Positions 42,420-54,080 of a DNA stretch of 64,000 nt are shown here, piece after piece. The stretch lies in contig JAKGHH010000002.1 of assembly GCA_022828595.1 (NCBI GenBank), positions 85,962,076-86,026,075 on the forward strand, read 5' to 3'. The position numbers and the translations under genes were made by a program. The notes beneath the pieces are model-generated. The model made no database searches. It had not been told where the DNA came from and saw only the letters and a program-made list of their open reading frames with translations. The stretch comes from Nelumbo lutea. Lineage: Eukaryota > Streptophyta > Magnoliopsida > Proteales > Nelumbonaceae. Numbering within the stretch: the first letter of the stretch is position 1; each line of letters starts with the position of its first letter.

Positions 42420-44530
42420 AATTAGGCCCAATTTGGTACAAGCCGGAGTCCTAGACTTTTCACGTGTTTCATAAACACTTTCTGTGTCAGTGGCATAGTA
42501 AATGGGTCTGCCACATTCTCCACTGGTGCTACCTCTTAACATCAATCTCCTGTAAGTCCAGTGTTGTCAAACAACAGTGGAATGGGTGATATGCTGAATT
42601 CCAAATTCAGGAATGAACACCTTCATTCATAAGGCAGCCTCACTTACGGCAATGTGTTCGGCTTGGGTTGTGGACTGTTAATTTGCTACTTAGGACCCCT
42701 GTTTGCTGACTTTCAGAAAATAACACACGATCCTATCGTGAATACATACCCAGATGTATACTTTCAATCATTTGGATCCGATTGGAAATCGGCATCAGTG
42801 TACCCCTGGATCTGTAGGGAGCTACCATCGAATACCAGACAAAACTCTTTTGTCCTCCGAAGGTACTTAAGTATATTTTTCATAGTAGTGCAGTGCTCCT
42901 ACCCTGGGTTGGCCTGAAATCTGCTTACCACACTCATTGCCTGAGCAATGTCAGGACGAGTGAACAACATAGCATACATGATGCTCCCTACGGCTGAGGC
43001 ATAGGGAATGTCCTTCATGCCCTCAATCTCCTCAGAGGTCATGGGAGACATCTTCTTGGAGAGAGTGACTTCGTGCCTGAAAGGAACATTTCCCTTCTTA
43101 GAGTTCTCCATGCTATATCTCTTGACAATTTTGTCAATATAAGCAGATTGGGATAATCCTATTATTCACTTTGATCTATCTCTATAGAGTCGAAGACCCA
43201 GTATATAGGAGGCTTCTCCAAGATCTTTCATGGAGAATTGCTGTGAAAGCCACATGTTCACTATAGTCAACATTTCTACATCATTCCCAATGAGTAGAAT
43301 GCCCTCTACATACAAAACCAGAAATGTAACCTTATCCCCACTGGACTTCCTGTAAACACAGGGCTCATTCGGGTTCTGCTCAAAGTCAAACTTTTTGACA
43401 GTAGAGTCAAACCGAATGTTCCAACTCCTAGAAGCTTGCTTAAGTCCATATATGGATCTATTTAGTTTACATACCATGTGTTCCTGACCCGTAGCTATAA
43501 AACCTTGCAGTTGCTGCATGTAGATATCTTCAGTAAGATCTCCATTCAGGAACATAGTTTTGACATCCATTTGCCAAATCTCATAGTTATGGTATGCTGC
43601 TACAACTAGTAGGATCCTAATGGATTTAAGCATGGCCATAGGTGAAAAGGTTTCCTCATAATCATTGCCCTCTTTCTGAGTGTACCCTTTCGCCACCAGA
43701 TGAGCTTTGTAGGTCTCAACCCTGCCATCGAGGCCCTTCTTCCTCTTATAGATTCATTTACAACCAATTGCTTTTACCCCGGGGGGCGGATCTACTAGAG
43801 TCCAGACTCCATTGGTCTCCATTAAGTCCATCTCAGCTCTCATGGTATCTACCCACTTAAGGGAGTCTATGTCAAACATAGCTTCCGCATAAGTCACAGG
43901 ATCCTCCTCACTAATCAAGGCTTCCACTAGGTAACTATCTTGGTCATAACCAAAATGGGCTGGTGGCCTGGATACCCGAGTAGATCTTCTAGGTTGGTCA
44001 CTACCTAGAACTTGTGTGACACCTTCCACTACATCTGAGCTCTCCTTATCAAGAACAATTTCTTGACGATGATTGTTCAGGATGTAATCATTTTCCAAGA
44101 ATTGTGCATTTCAACTACAGAACACCTTCTGCTCACTTGGGTCATAGAATAGGTAACCTATAGAGCCTTTTGGGTAGCCTACAAATAGGCAACGACTGGT
44201 CTTGGATTCCATCTTGTTCGGACTCGTTCTTTTAACATGTGCCGGACAACCCCAAACCTTCAAGTGTCGTACACTTGGTTTCTTTCTTGTCCAAAGCTCA
44301 TAGGGAGTCTTCGGAACTGATTTGGTTGGAACCCGGTTCAGCACGTATATCGCAGTCTCCAATGCGTATCCCCAAAAGGATGTGGGTAACTCTGAATGGA
44401 TGAGAAGTGACCGGACCATATCCAATAAGGTCATATTCCTCCTCTCTGAAACACCATTAAGTTGCGGTGTAGTAGGAGGAGCCAAACATAATACGATCCC
44501 ATTGAACATCAATTAGTCCCTCAATTCGTC
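42420..44530 (-). pseudogene. Copia-4 pol: integrase C-half, reverse transcriptase, RNase H
   Basis: On the minus strand, the integrase end ([17 protein letters not shown] with catalytic Glu, then [15 protein letters not shown]) fills 44111-44512. The linker and start of RT (43754-44098; VDPPPGVKAIGCK) come next, and the RT core lies at 43166-43696: EIWQMDVKTMFLNGDLTED, YGLKQASRSWN, and LVLYVEGILLIGND. The YVDD catalytic box is changed to YVEG, so both metal-binding aspartates are altered. The RT C-terminus follows at 42899-43111. RNase H (42420-42890) is badly frameshifted; PIPLLFDNTG and ENVADPFT can be recognised. Confidence 0.9.
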
Positions 44531-45415
44531 AGAGAGATACTCGCCACCTTGATCTGATCAAAGGGACTTAATTTCTCTCCCTAATTGTTTCTCAACCTCT
44601 TGTCTGAACTCTTTGAACTTTTCAAAGGATTCAGACTTATGTCTCATTAGGTACACGTAACCGTACTGAGAATAATCACTTGTAAATGTAATGAAGCACA
44701 CATGCTGGTTACGGGTCCTAACACTCATGGAACCACATACATCAGTATGTATAAGGTCAAGCATGCCTGTACATCTTTCAAGCTTACTGTTAAATGGCCT
44801 CTTTTTCATCTTGCCTTGAAGGCAAGGCTCACAATGGGAAGATCTTCTACAGTTAGAAAATCCATAGGACCATCCTTTACCAATCTTGTGATTCGGTCAA
44901 TACCGATATGGCCAAGTCGGTAATGCCACAGGCACGTGGGATTAACTGTATCACGTACTCTTTTCTTGGGAATATCAACCAACATAGTTTCGGCTATGTT
45001 AGTTTCTAGAGAAGGATGTAGAACATAGAGACCGTTCTCCAGTTCCCCATATGCAATGAATTTATTATTTCTTTTAATAGTAATCATATTACTAAAAAGG
45101 ACAAAATATCTATCCGCACACAGTTTAGAGACAAAAATCAAAATTCTTCTTTAATTTTGCACAAAAAGACAATCTTTAAGTACAATAGATCATTCTCTAA
45201 AAAATAACTCTACGGTTCCTATTGCCGTAGCTGCAACACTTGCAGAAGTCCCCAAGTAGGGCATCACTTCTCATTTATTCAACCTTCTGCTTACTTTGAA
45301 CCCCTATAGTGAGTTACACGCATGAGTTGAAGCCCTAGAGTCAATACACCAAGACGCAGAAGCCACCAATAAATTGGTTTCTGTGACACAAGATTCAAAA
45401 TTACCTTTCTTGGAT
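44531..45415 (-). pseudogene. Copia-4 protease, gag-pre-integrase and integrase N-half
   Basis: On the minus strand it starts with the protease block WCIDSRASTHVCNSL (DSGA changed to DSRA). Next comes the gag-pre-integrase segment (44806-45141) with GLYVLHPSLE and LWHYRLGHIGIDRI. The integrase core (44558-44809) holds LDLIHTDVCGSM with the first catalytic Asp, then SDQGGEYLSDE with the second across a stop. Stops fall between these pieces. The integrase would join cDNA to the chromosome in a live element. Confidence 0.88.
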
Positions 45416-46191
45416 TCTAGGTATTGAGGATAGTTCCTCTTCCAGTGGCCGGTCTATTTGCAGAAGTGACACACATCCGATGCCTTGTCTTTCTTCTGCT
45501 TCTTAGGTTTGGAAGCTTTCTTCTGGGGCTTCTTTGCCTTCCTCTTTTTCTTGCCCAATTTGCTAGATTCAGCAAGCATAGCCACAGGCTCATCCTTTTT
45601 AATCAAATCCTTGGCCCTCTGCAACATATTGCTGAGTTCCTGGATGCTGACATTCAGCTTCTTCATATTGTAATTCATTATGAATGGATTAAAGGAAGGA
45701 GGCAAAGAATTAAGAATGACATCCACTTGCATGCCAAGATCTAGCCTGGATCCAAGGGCTTCAAGCTCATTAATATAACCCATCATCCGAAGACAATGGT
45801 CATGAAATTGTTGCCCCTTGGTCATCTGTGCGGTCATGAACTGTTTCAAGACCTTCTACCAAGTAGAACGATTCTGCTCTTCGTACATCGTCTTTAAACT
45901 ATCCAATATGTCCTTGGCTAGTTCGATCTGATCGAACTGCCTCTGTATTGGATTGTCCAGGGAGGCAATGACATAGCAGCAGGCTAGGGAGTTTTTATCC
46001 TCCCAATCTTGGAATTCCCTCCTTTTGGCCTCAGAAGCCCTATCACCCGGATGCTCTGGGGCTGGATTTTTAACTACCTTATCCAATTTTTCAAATGTTA
46101 AGACCGGCATGAGGTTATGGTACCAATCGGCATAGTTCGGGCCCTTAAGCTTGTTGTCGTTAAGAAGCTTTGCAAATTGTTCGTTTGCCAT
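45416..46191 (-). pseudogene. Copia-4 gag
   Basis: The start is the ATG at 46189-46191 (MANEQFAKLLNDNKLKGPN). The first open part runs to a stop near 45856 (...EEQNRSTW). The second (45454-45849) has FHDHCLRMMGYINELEALGS, INSLPPSFN-type and MNYNMKKLNVSIQELSNM blocks, then a lysine-rich stretch (KKKRKAKKPQKKASKPKKQ) and the zinc knuckle CHFCK-stop-TGHWKRNY, whose last Cys is Tyr. It is close to intact apart from one stop between the halves and one in the knuckle. Confidence 0.9.
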
Positions 46192-47962
46192 TTTTTGATA
46201 AAACAGCAAACATTAGTCCACAACCTAATTTGATTCAAGTTCATTACATAGATATGGCTTTTAATCATTGTTCCATTCCCATTTGTTCTTCTATGAGATT
46301 TCCCTCCTATCTCAGTGATGGAGACAACGATTTGTCTCTAGAAATGTGGGAAACCATATAGGGTGCATGGAGCCAACTGTTTCAGCTGCAAAACCCCACC
46401 ACCTTTCTGTAAAGGATCATATCCACTCATCATATGAGCTTTCCCTTTGGCCTCTGTTAGACAAGGTTCATAGCCATTTTAGGGTAAACCTTTCTGTCCA
46501 GTAAGTGCTTACCCATCATATTCATGAACGCCAAGGTACCGTGAGAGAGTTCCCATTTTCTAGTGAAGCCCCTCCCACATCGGTCTATGACACCCCTATC
46601 ATCTTATGAAACACTCAGACAGGCCCAATAGCAAATGGATAGCCCATTTTCTAGTGCATTTCCTCATTACTAAAGAACTCATCCTCATGCTAATGATGGA
46701 AGGCCTTTAGAGAGTTCATAACATGAATCTCCCTATCACATGCACTCATATTTGCTGGAGGGAATGAAAAAATTACGCCCTAGTTTAATATAGGTCAAAC
46801 CAAAGTGGCTCCCACTGACTTTCATAAAGTCAGATTTTGGTGGGCACAAATCGGCTAGGGTTCTGCATGTTTCCTCTTCAGGAGGTGTGGGGCCCACCAC
46901 TGAGGGAGGTCATCCGATGACCGGCAGGGAGACCATGGCAATGATGTGCATTCAACCATGGTGTGCGCAAGAGCCACTATCGAATCAGAATGGGCCAAGC
47001 ACTTATGGCCCATGAACGCAACACATCACACATCCATACATAACATGTAGGGAAGACTTGATCCAATCAATTAATATATGCAAAGCCCATTTTAAAGCCC
47101 ATTTTAATCCATAATATTAACCATTAATATTATCTAGGTATATGGGCCAAATTAGGGTTGAACAGTTCGGCCCATACAGCTCTATCCGCAAAGTGGGCTT
47201 TTAGTAGTTTTAACAATTTAAAACTAGGCCTTTATAGGTTGGGCCGAATTAAACATTCAATTAATTATCAATCCTTAAGCCCATTAGTGGGAGAAATAGG
47301 GCCGACATTCAGCCTTGATCGAACCCTAGATTCGGTCCAACCAGTTTGGACCAATCTGATTCGAATGGGTCTAGGGTTTGATCTTTAATTAAAGATTTAA
47401 TTCAAGAAATTAATCTAAAATTAAATACTGATAAAAGAAAGAAAAGAATCGATCAGATAGGGTTGTTCGCACAATCCATCCTGCAAAACAGAGGTTAGAT
47501 CACAGTTTGCAGTTTCATAAACTGCAAATCGCAGATATAGATTCTCCCATCTGTGAAATCTCCTTTCTTGTGCCGCCATCTTCATTCCAAAATAAAATAA
47601 ACAAAAAACTTAATTTCTATTAATATTACATCAGATCGAATGCCTATACATTCAGTCTAAAAAAAAAAAAATTATTTTACAGACCAAATGTAATGAAACA
47701 AACAAGAAAATGCAAAATAGCAGGTTCACTACACCAATCAAGATTTCGATCTCCATGTGTACGAACAGCCCATAAATCAAAAAATTATAAAGAAAAATTC
47801 TAAATAATAATCAGATTTATAAAATTTAATATCAGATCAATCGCCCATTAACTGGAAACAAATTTTCTAGAAAAACCCTATACCTGCGCAAATAGGGTAG
47901 AACGCCTTCTGCCCATTTGCGCAGGTTCAGATTTGATCCAATTCGGTTCAAGACTTGAACCA
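46192..47962 (-). other. Copia-4 5' leader, 1.77 kb
   Basis: This is the best complete example of the family leader. It is collinear with 1274-3007 and 10591-12374. Conserved landmarks are the block 'ggtctatgac(a/g)cccctatca', the block 'cctaggtatatgggc' and an A-rich tract near the primer site. No frame is shared by all copies. Confidence 0.82.
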
Positions 47963-47976
47963 TGGCTCCGATACCA
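47963..47976 (-). other. Primer binding site of Copia-4
   Basis: On the minus strand it reads TGGTATCGGAGCCA, the initiator-Met-tRNA-type site with one change, one base inside the LTR edge at 47978. Confidence 0.88.
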
Positions 47977-47977
47977 C

Positions 47978-49922
47978 TGAAGGGATGAGTGATCCATCGT
48001 ATGGCCGCCCAAATCTTGCAGAATAGAATAGGCAAATTTCAAAAATTTCTCTCCATCCTACTGGGAATCATATTCCCTAATTTAGAAAAATCATATTTTT
48101 CAATGATCAATCTTGAACCAAGAACCGAAGCAGATCTGGAAAAAAGTAGTAGGAGAGGGATATACTTGATACGGAGAAACAATATCTCCCAATGGAGGTG
48201 TTCACGCACAAGGAAGGAACCAAAGAATGCTTCCACTGAAGATGGCGTAGTGCAAGATGGAGCAGAATCAGCACCGTTCTTCAAAAGAACCAGATCCTTC
48301 GCAAGAATCAGCTGGACGACATGTGAGCACAACTTCCAATCAGCCCTTTCACAAAGGACTGATATCAAGATCCAATCTTGATCACTCCCACTGAGAATAG
48401 GAGATCGAACTGGCAGATATGGAGGCGGCAGGAAGGAGGCGACAAGAAAGAATTTTTGCAGAGGTGCTGAATTCTTTCTTCTGTGATTTCAGCTCTGAAG
48501 AGAATGTGAATATGAATATCTCTTAAAGGCTGCTGCCCCCTCCTCCTTTTATAAGCTTAAATGGATCGGCTCCTAATCCTGTTAGGAGTTGCTGATCCAA
48601 ATCGCATTTGGATCAGAATTCCCATTAAGTGATAAGGGTAAACCCTTATCTTATCTGCATATTAGATCAGCCCTCTCCTAATCCTATTAGGAGGTTTCAA
48701 GATCTGAATCTATATTCAAATTTAGACTCTCTGAGTGGATAGGGTAAGACCCTATTCTATCTGTTAATCTAATCTTAGAATTCACCCCTTATTTAACATA
48801 TCAAATCAGCCCAGTTCGAAATGGGCTTTAGGCCCAATAATAGCATGTGCTCACTTAGCCTTCCAAATTTCTACCCAGTTGGACTTCCTTATATGGTGTG
48901 GGACCCAAACATTGATCTACACATCAGTCACATGGGTTCAGCCCTGCCTTTGTTATTTGGCCTGGCCAAATACACTGTTATGGATAGTGCACCCGTTGAA
49001 ACTCATCACATGGGGTCTATGGGCTCAACACTTACCCTAAGTGGTCCCTAGGCCAAGCCACCTTGTAACACCCAGGGACTATGGGTAGATGCAAGATTAT
49101 CCCATCAGGTATTACCCTCAATGGTCTTACACTTAACCTCTCAGCCCATAATGATCAAACACTGCCCGACAAGAGAGGACCTCTCCCTCGGCTGCAAGGA
49201 ACAGTGCTGCACTCTCTGCTCACATGGATCCCGGGAATTAAAACCTTTTGCAACCGTTTGGAAACTGTAATGTATATACTTTTATATCTCATATAAAATA
49301 TATTTTGCAAAACAAATCTCAACGATTAAAATTGGCTGCCAACAGTCTTGATTTCCATCAGAGAGAGTGCATCCCTGATCATTACCTTTGTCTGACAAAG
49401 GGGCTGATCTTGTCACTATGATCACCCACTTAGATGAATGCTCAGACTATCCCAACATACCCAGGTTTTGACCCCCGCTAAGGATCTCACTGATTAGCAT
49501 ATCAAAGACAATCCAATCTGACACCTAGTGCAGTATCATAATCGAGTCTAGGGGTCAGGTGTAACTTTCTAGTTTTGCCCATCAATCTCCAAGGTCCAGG
49601 GTAGTACTGGAAATCTGGTCCTGTTGAAAGATTCAATTAATCCTACACTGCATGTGCCTTGGGTCTCACCCTGGCGACTGAGACAGGCCACCCCAACATC
49701 TGGTAGCACACCAGTGTTAGCCTTGGCAAGATAAATCTCCCTAAACTTATCCAACGGCTGTGAACATTCTAAACTAACACGAGTCTCATAATTGTCCAGT
49801 TTAAGGGTATTCCATAGAAACACACCACAAGAACATGAATCAAATATGTATTTTATTCATTTACAATAAATCCATAATGTACATCATTTTGATTGGAGCT
49901 AAGGGCATACAACTGTCTAACA
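47978..49922 (-). repeat. 5' LTR of Copia-4, complete
   Basis: It starts TGAAGGGATGAG and ends CTGTCTAACA (1,945 bp). A TATA-like TTATAAAA on the minus strand is at 48547-48554. It is close in length and sequence to the solo LTR at 28063-30014. Confidence 0.9.
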
Positions 49923-50430
49923 ATAAGAGCCATAGTGAAGCATGTTTGCATGTTTCGTAAAGCCATTATTACTATTATACTTACTATTATACTTACTATT
50001 ATATTGAAGCTTTGCCATATCTGGGCTTTTTCTACCCTGCAAAGAATATTCAAAAGCAATAATAGCTTTTGTGGTCCAAGATCCAAATTTCTCCCTTTTA
50101 TTCCGGTCCACTCCCTAACTTAATTTGCCAGAAAAAAAAAGCACATCTTAGATTTTCAAGATTCATAGAAGTATTTGCACCCATACCATTTACAGGAATT
50201 TGATCCCCATATTACATGCAATGTTATCTTCTTGATTTCTTTCCAGTTTATCTTCTATTAGGAATGAAAGTTTGTGAAAGGTATTTATTATTTCTTTACA
50301 CCGATTCTAAAATGACCACTGTTAAGGCAACACGTAGTACCTATTTGTTAGTTTGTATATTATTCAGCACCAACCAAGTTTTGAAGATTCAAAAATGTTT
50401 GTTTCTTCTTTTCTTTCTTTCTTAGGGAAT
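49923..50430. other. Short unassigned stretch with a 12-bp minisatellite
   Basis: About 500 bases between Copia-4 and G2 hold no gene or known element edge. At 49969-50003 the unit TTACTATTATAC is repeated three times (the last lacks one base). Confidence 0.5.
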
Positions 50431-50948
50431 GAATTGGTTGAGCTGGCCATGGATGCCACGTGGCAGCCTCCGTGGCCATCTTATCTCCCCATCCACGTTG
50501 GTACCACACAAAATGGATAAGCATGATTAGGAAGGGGAGTCTCGTATAGACAAGGAAGGTAACCCTACTGGGGAAGAGGACTCATCTCAATGACCTCGGC
50601 ATGCAATCTCATCCAGACAACCCCGTAAACCTCATCTGAATAGGATGGATCTCCGGCCATAAAAGGTAACCTCCACTCAAGGTGAGGGATTTTTGCATCT
50701 TTAGACTTCTACTTTGCCTCTTTTGTTCGGACCAATGTTGTTCTTACCTGCTCGGCCTGACCTTAAACCTTTCCTTTCACTAACTTGATCATTGAAGTGT
50801 CTACTCGGGGAACAAATCCTTGGGCCCCTGATCTTCTTTCTTGATTTCAGATCCTGGTGCGTGGATTCATCCTTCAACCTCGGTTTCACCCAGTTAGTGA
50901 GGATTATCTGAATGCTATCTTGGTTTGAGACACCTCGATCGGACAACA
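50430..50948 (+). repeat. G2 5' LTR
   Basis: The end is placed at GGACAACA (50948), six bases before the primer site. The start lies somewhere at 50427-50445 by TG position only. CATAAAA at 50658-50664 is a TATA candidate. The U5 part shares a 'ctcgggg...gggcccctga' block with the G1 LTR. Confidence 0.6.
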
Positions 50949-50954
50949 TCGGAT

Positions 50955-50971
50955 TGGTGTCGTTTGTTGGA
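50955..50971 (+). other. Primer binding site of G2
   Basis: TGGTGTCGTTTGTTGGA resembles the TGGCGCCGTCTGTGGGA site that follows the LTR in Tat-type elements, with several transitions. Confidence 0.7.
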
Positions 50972-51022
50972 AACACACAAAAAGCCAATTCCCAAAACCC
51001 TTTCTGCGCACTCAAGACAATC

Positions 51023-54000
51023 ATGCCAAGAAACACATCTGGCAGCTCTAAAGCCCAATTGCCATCTCGGGGATCTTGCTCTCAACACAGCTCTCCACAA
51101 TGGGAGCTCCAACAACAAACCATGGCCAATCTCACACAGTTCTAGGCGATGCATTTGAAGGTCAACCAAATTCTTGCAATGATGGAGACATTGGGACAGC
51201 CAGCCCAAGCCCCCTGAGACCGTCCACCCTGCTGTGCAAGCACTTACTACGGTCGATCCTCACACTGAGGACCCCAAAAAGTGCCACCATGATAGGGGTC
51301 TGATAAAGAAAGGTAGTAGTCATCAAGAAGATTTGACTCCCTAGTTCGGTCCCATGCACATGATGTTTACGTCAAGTCACATAATTCCATCCAAATTTTG
51401 GCAAAAGAATGGCTCAGCCAGTGTTTGCCGCAACCACTGATCTTGATAGCCGAATCCAGTCTGGTCTAAAATCAACCCACAATACCAAAGGGAGAAAGGT
51501 CCATAGGTGCAGTCCCTGAAGAGATGAGAGATCCATCGTATTGATGGCCGAACCCTACAGGATGGTAGGGTAAAATTTCAAAAATTTCTCTCTCTCCCAT
51601 GTGGGAATCACATTCCCTATTTTAGAAAAACTGCATTTTTCAATGATCAATATTGAACCAAGAATCAAACCAGATCTGAACCAAAACTATAGGAGAGGGA
51701 TATACCTGATACGAAGATGCAATATCTCCTAACAAAGGTATTCATGCCCAAAGAAGGACTCCAAAGACTATTCCCATTGAAGATGGCACAGTCAATGGTG
51801 GAGCAGAATCAGTAGGGTTCATCCAACAAACCAAATTCTTCAGCAAGAATTTAATGGAGGCAGTGAGCACGACTTCTGATCAACCTTTCTCCAAAGACTG
51901 ATATCAAGACACCTCTTGATCACTCCTACAAAGGAAGGAGATCGAACTGGCAGTATGGCAGCAACTGGAGGAAACGCAGGGAGAAGATGGCATAGTCACA
52001 CTGTTGCTATCTTCTCTCTGGGTGCTCTGAGATCTGATCTCTAAGAAGCTTGGGATGCTGAGGATGATCTGAATGGTTCGCCCCCTTCCTCCTTTTATAG
52101 GCTTAAAGAGAGCTCCTAATCTCATTAGGAGTTTCCTAATCCAAATCTGTATTAGGATAAGGAGTTCTCTTTAAGAGATAAGGATAAACCCTTATCTTAC
52201 CTGCTTATTAGATCAGCTCTCTCCTAATCACATTAGGAGGTTTCCAGATATGAATTCGGATTTGGACTCTCTGAGTGGATAGGGTAAGACCCTATCCTAT
52301 CTGCTGATTTAATCCCAGATCCACCCCCTTATTTAACCTACTACCCAATTGGGTTTCTTTGTATGGCGTGGGACCCAAACATTGATCTACACATCAGCCA
52401 CATGGGTCCAACCCAGCCTTTGTTACAAGGCCTAGTCGAATTCACTGAAAAGACAATGAACCCCCTGAAGCCCATCACATAGACTCCTAATGGGCCCAAC
52501 ACTTACACTAAGTGGTCCCTGGGCCAAGCCACCTTATAAAAACCCAGGGACTGTGAGTAGATGCATGATTAGCCCATCAGGTACTACCCTCAATGGTTTT
52601 ACACTTAACCTCTTAGCCCATAATGATCATACACTGCCTGATAAGAGAGGACCTCTCCCTCGGCTGCAAGGAATAGTGTTTCACTCTCTGCCCACATGGA
52701 TCCTGGGAATTAAAACCTTTTGCAAACATTTTGAAACCATAATATATATTTATATCCGTATATAAAATATATTTTGCAAAACAAATTTCAACAATTGAAA
52801 TCGTCTGCCGGTAGTCTTGGTTTCCATCAGAATGAGTTCATCCCTGATCATTACCTTTGTCCGGCAAAGGGGCTTATCCCGTCACTATGAAAACCCACTC
52901 AGATGAATTCTCAAACTGTTCCAACATACCCAGGTTTTGACCCCCGCTAAGGATCTCACTGATTGGCATATCAAAGACAACCCAATCCGACACCTAGTGC
53001 AGTATCATAATCTTGTCAAGGAGTCAGGTGTAACTTTCCAGTTTTGCCCACTAATCACCAAGGTCCAGGGCAATGCTGGAAACCTGGTCTGGTTTAGGGT
53101 TTCAAGTAACCTACACTGCATGTACCTCGGGTCTCACACTGGCAGTTAAGACAGGCCACCCCAACACTTGGTGGCACATCAGTGTCAGCCTTAGTAGGAT
53201 TAATCTCCCCAGACTTATCCAATGGCTGTGAACATTCTAAACTAACCTGAGTCTCATAAGTGTCCAGTTTAAGGGTATTACACAGAAACACACCACCATA
53301 ACATGAATCAAATATGTATTTTATTTATTTACAATAAATGTTATAATGTACATCAATCTGGTTGGAGCTAAGGGCATACACTATCTAACAGCCTCTAATA
53401 TTGAAGCCGAGATCAAAGAATTGAGAAAATGCATGGCCGAACTAGAATGTAGCCAAGCAGATAGAAGCACAGATCCTCCAACAGCTCGACCTACAAAACA
53501 CCATAGCCAGCTCACGAAGGAACCAATCTTCGTTCAAGAAATCGCAAACAAACTCTTGCCGATTGGTTGGCGGCCTTTACAGTTCACAAAGTACGACAGA
53601 GCCACAGACCCCAACGACCACGTCTAAGGGTTCAAGGCCATCATAATGTTGCACGGCTCATCCAAAGGATTGATGTGCAAGGCCTTCGTTTCCACCCTCC
53701 ATGGAGTTTCCATGACCTGGTATGCCTTCCTTCCTCCACATTCCATATCTTCTTGGGAGCAACTAGAGACCCAATTCTTGGCACAATTCACAGCCAACCA
53801 AAGGCATTGGAAGACTTCAAGCAGCCTCATGCAGGTGTAGTAGAGGAAGGGAGAAAACTTAAGAGAGCACTTGGCAAGGTTTAATGCCGAGGCCCTACAA
53901 GTTCGAGCCCTAGAGCAGTTTGTAGTGGTGATAGCCATCATGAGTGGCCTACACTCCTTAGTGTTCAGCTTCTCATTACAGAAGAACCATCCTCCCAACA

Positions 54001-54080
54001 TAACAACACTCATGGAGCATGGGCACAAGTACATGAATGCCGAGGAAGCCCAAGCCCTGCAAAGGAGCGAGGAAGAGTAG
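51023..54080 (+). pseudogene. G2 gag, split by a solo copia LTR (51517-53390)
   Basis: The N-terminus starts at ATG 51023 (MPRNTSGSSKAQ) and soon has stops. After the inserted LTR, gag continues with EIKELRKCMAELE, FTKYDRATDPNDHV, FKAIIMLHGSSKGLMCKAF, WYAFLPPHSISSWEQLE, then TQFLAQFTANQRHWKTSSSLMQV. After a shift come LARFNAEALQVRALEQFVVV and MEHGHKYMNAEEAQ. This is the Ty3/gypsy gag (Retrotrans_gag) pattern. It forms the particle shell in active elements. The 226-codon minus-strand frame at 53624-54304 is its mirror and is not a gene. Confidence 0.85.
51517..53390 (-). mobile_element. Copia solo LTR inside G2 gag
   Basis: This complete LTR starts TGAAGAGATGAG and ends CTATCTAACA (1,874 bp), without internal sequence. 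The flanks are GTCCC (51512-51516) and GCCTC (53391-53395). They differ only by two C/T transitions, so a decayed target-site duplication is likely. gag similarity resumes right after it. Confidence 0.85.

Larger units (their letters stand above)
41583..49922 (-). mobile_element. Copia-4: the most complete Ty1/copia element in the window
   Basis: This minus-strand element has a partial 3' LTR (41583-42407), RNase H, RT, integrase, protease and gag (42410-46191), a leader (46192-47962), a primer site and a full 5' LTR (47978-49922). All domains are present in the usual copia order (gag, protease, integrase, RT, RNase H), but in-frame stops and RNase H frameshifts disable it. The outer part of the 3' LTR is missing, so its target-site copy (right flank ATAAG, 49923-49927) cannot be tested. 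Confidence 0.92.

Noticed and set aside
50701..51036. 111-codon minus-strand ORF over the G2 LTR/primer site
   Set aside because: It spans the LTR end, primer site and gag start of a plus-strand element. It is a chance frame.
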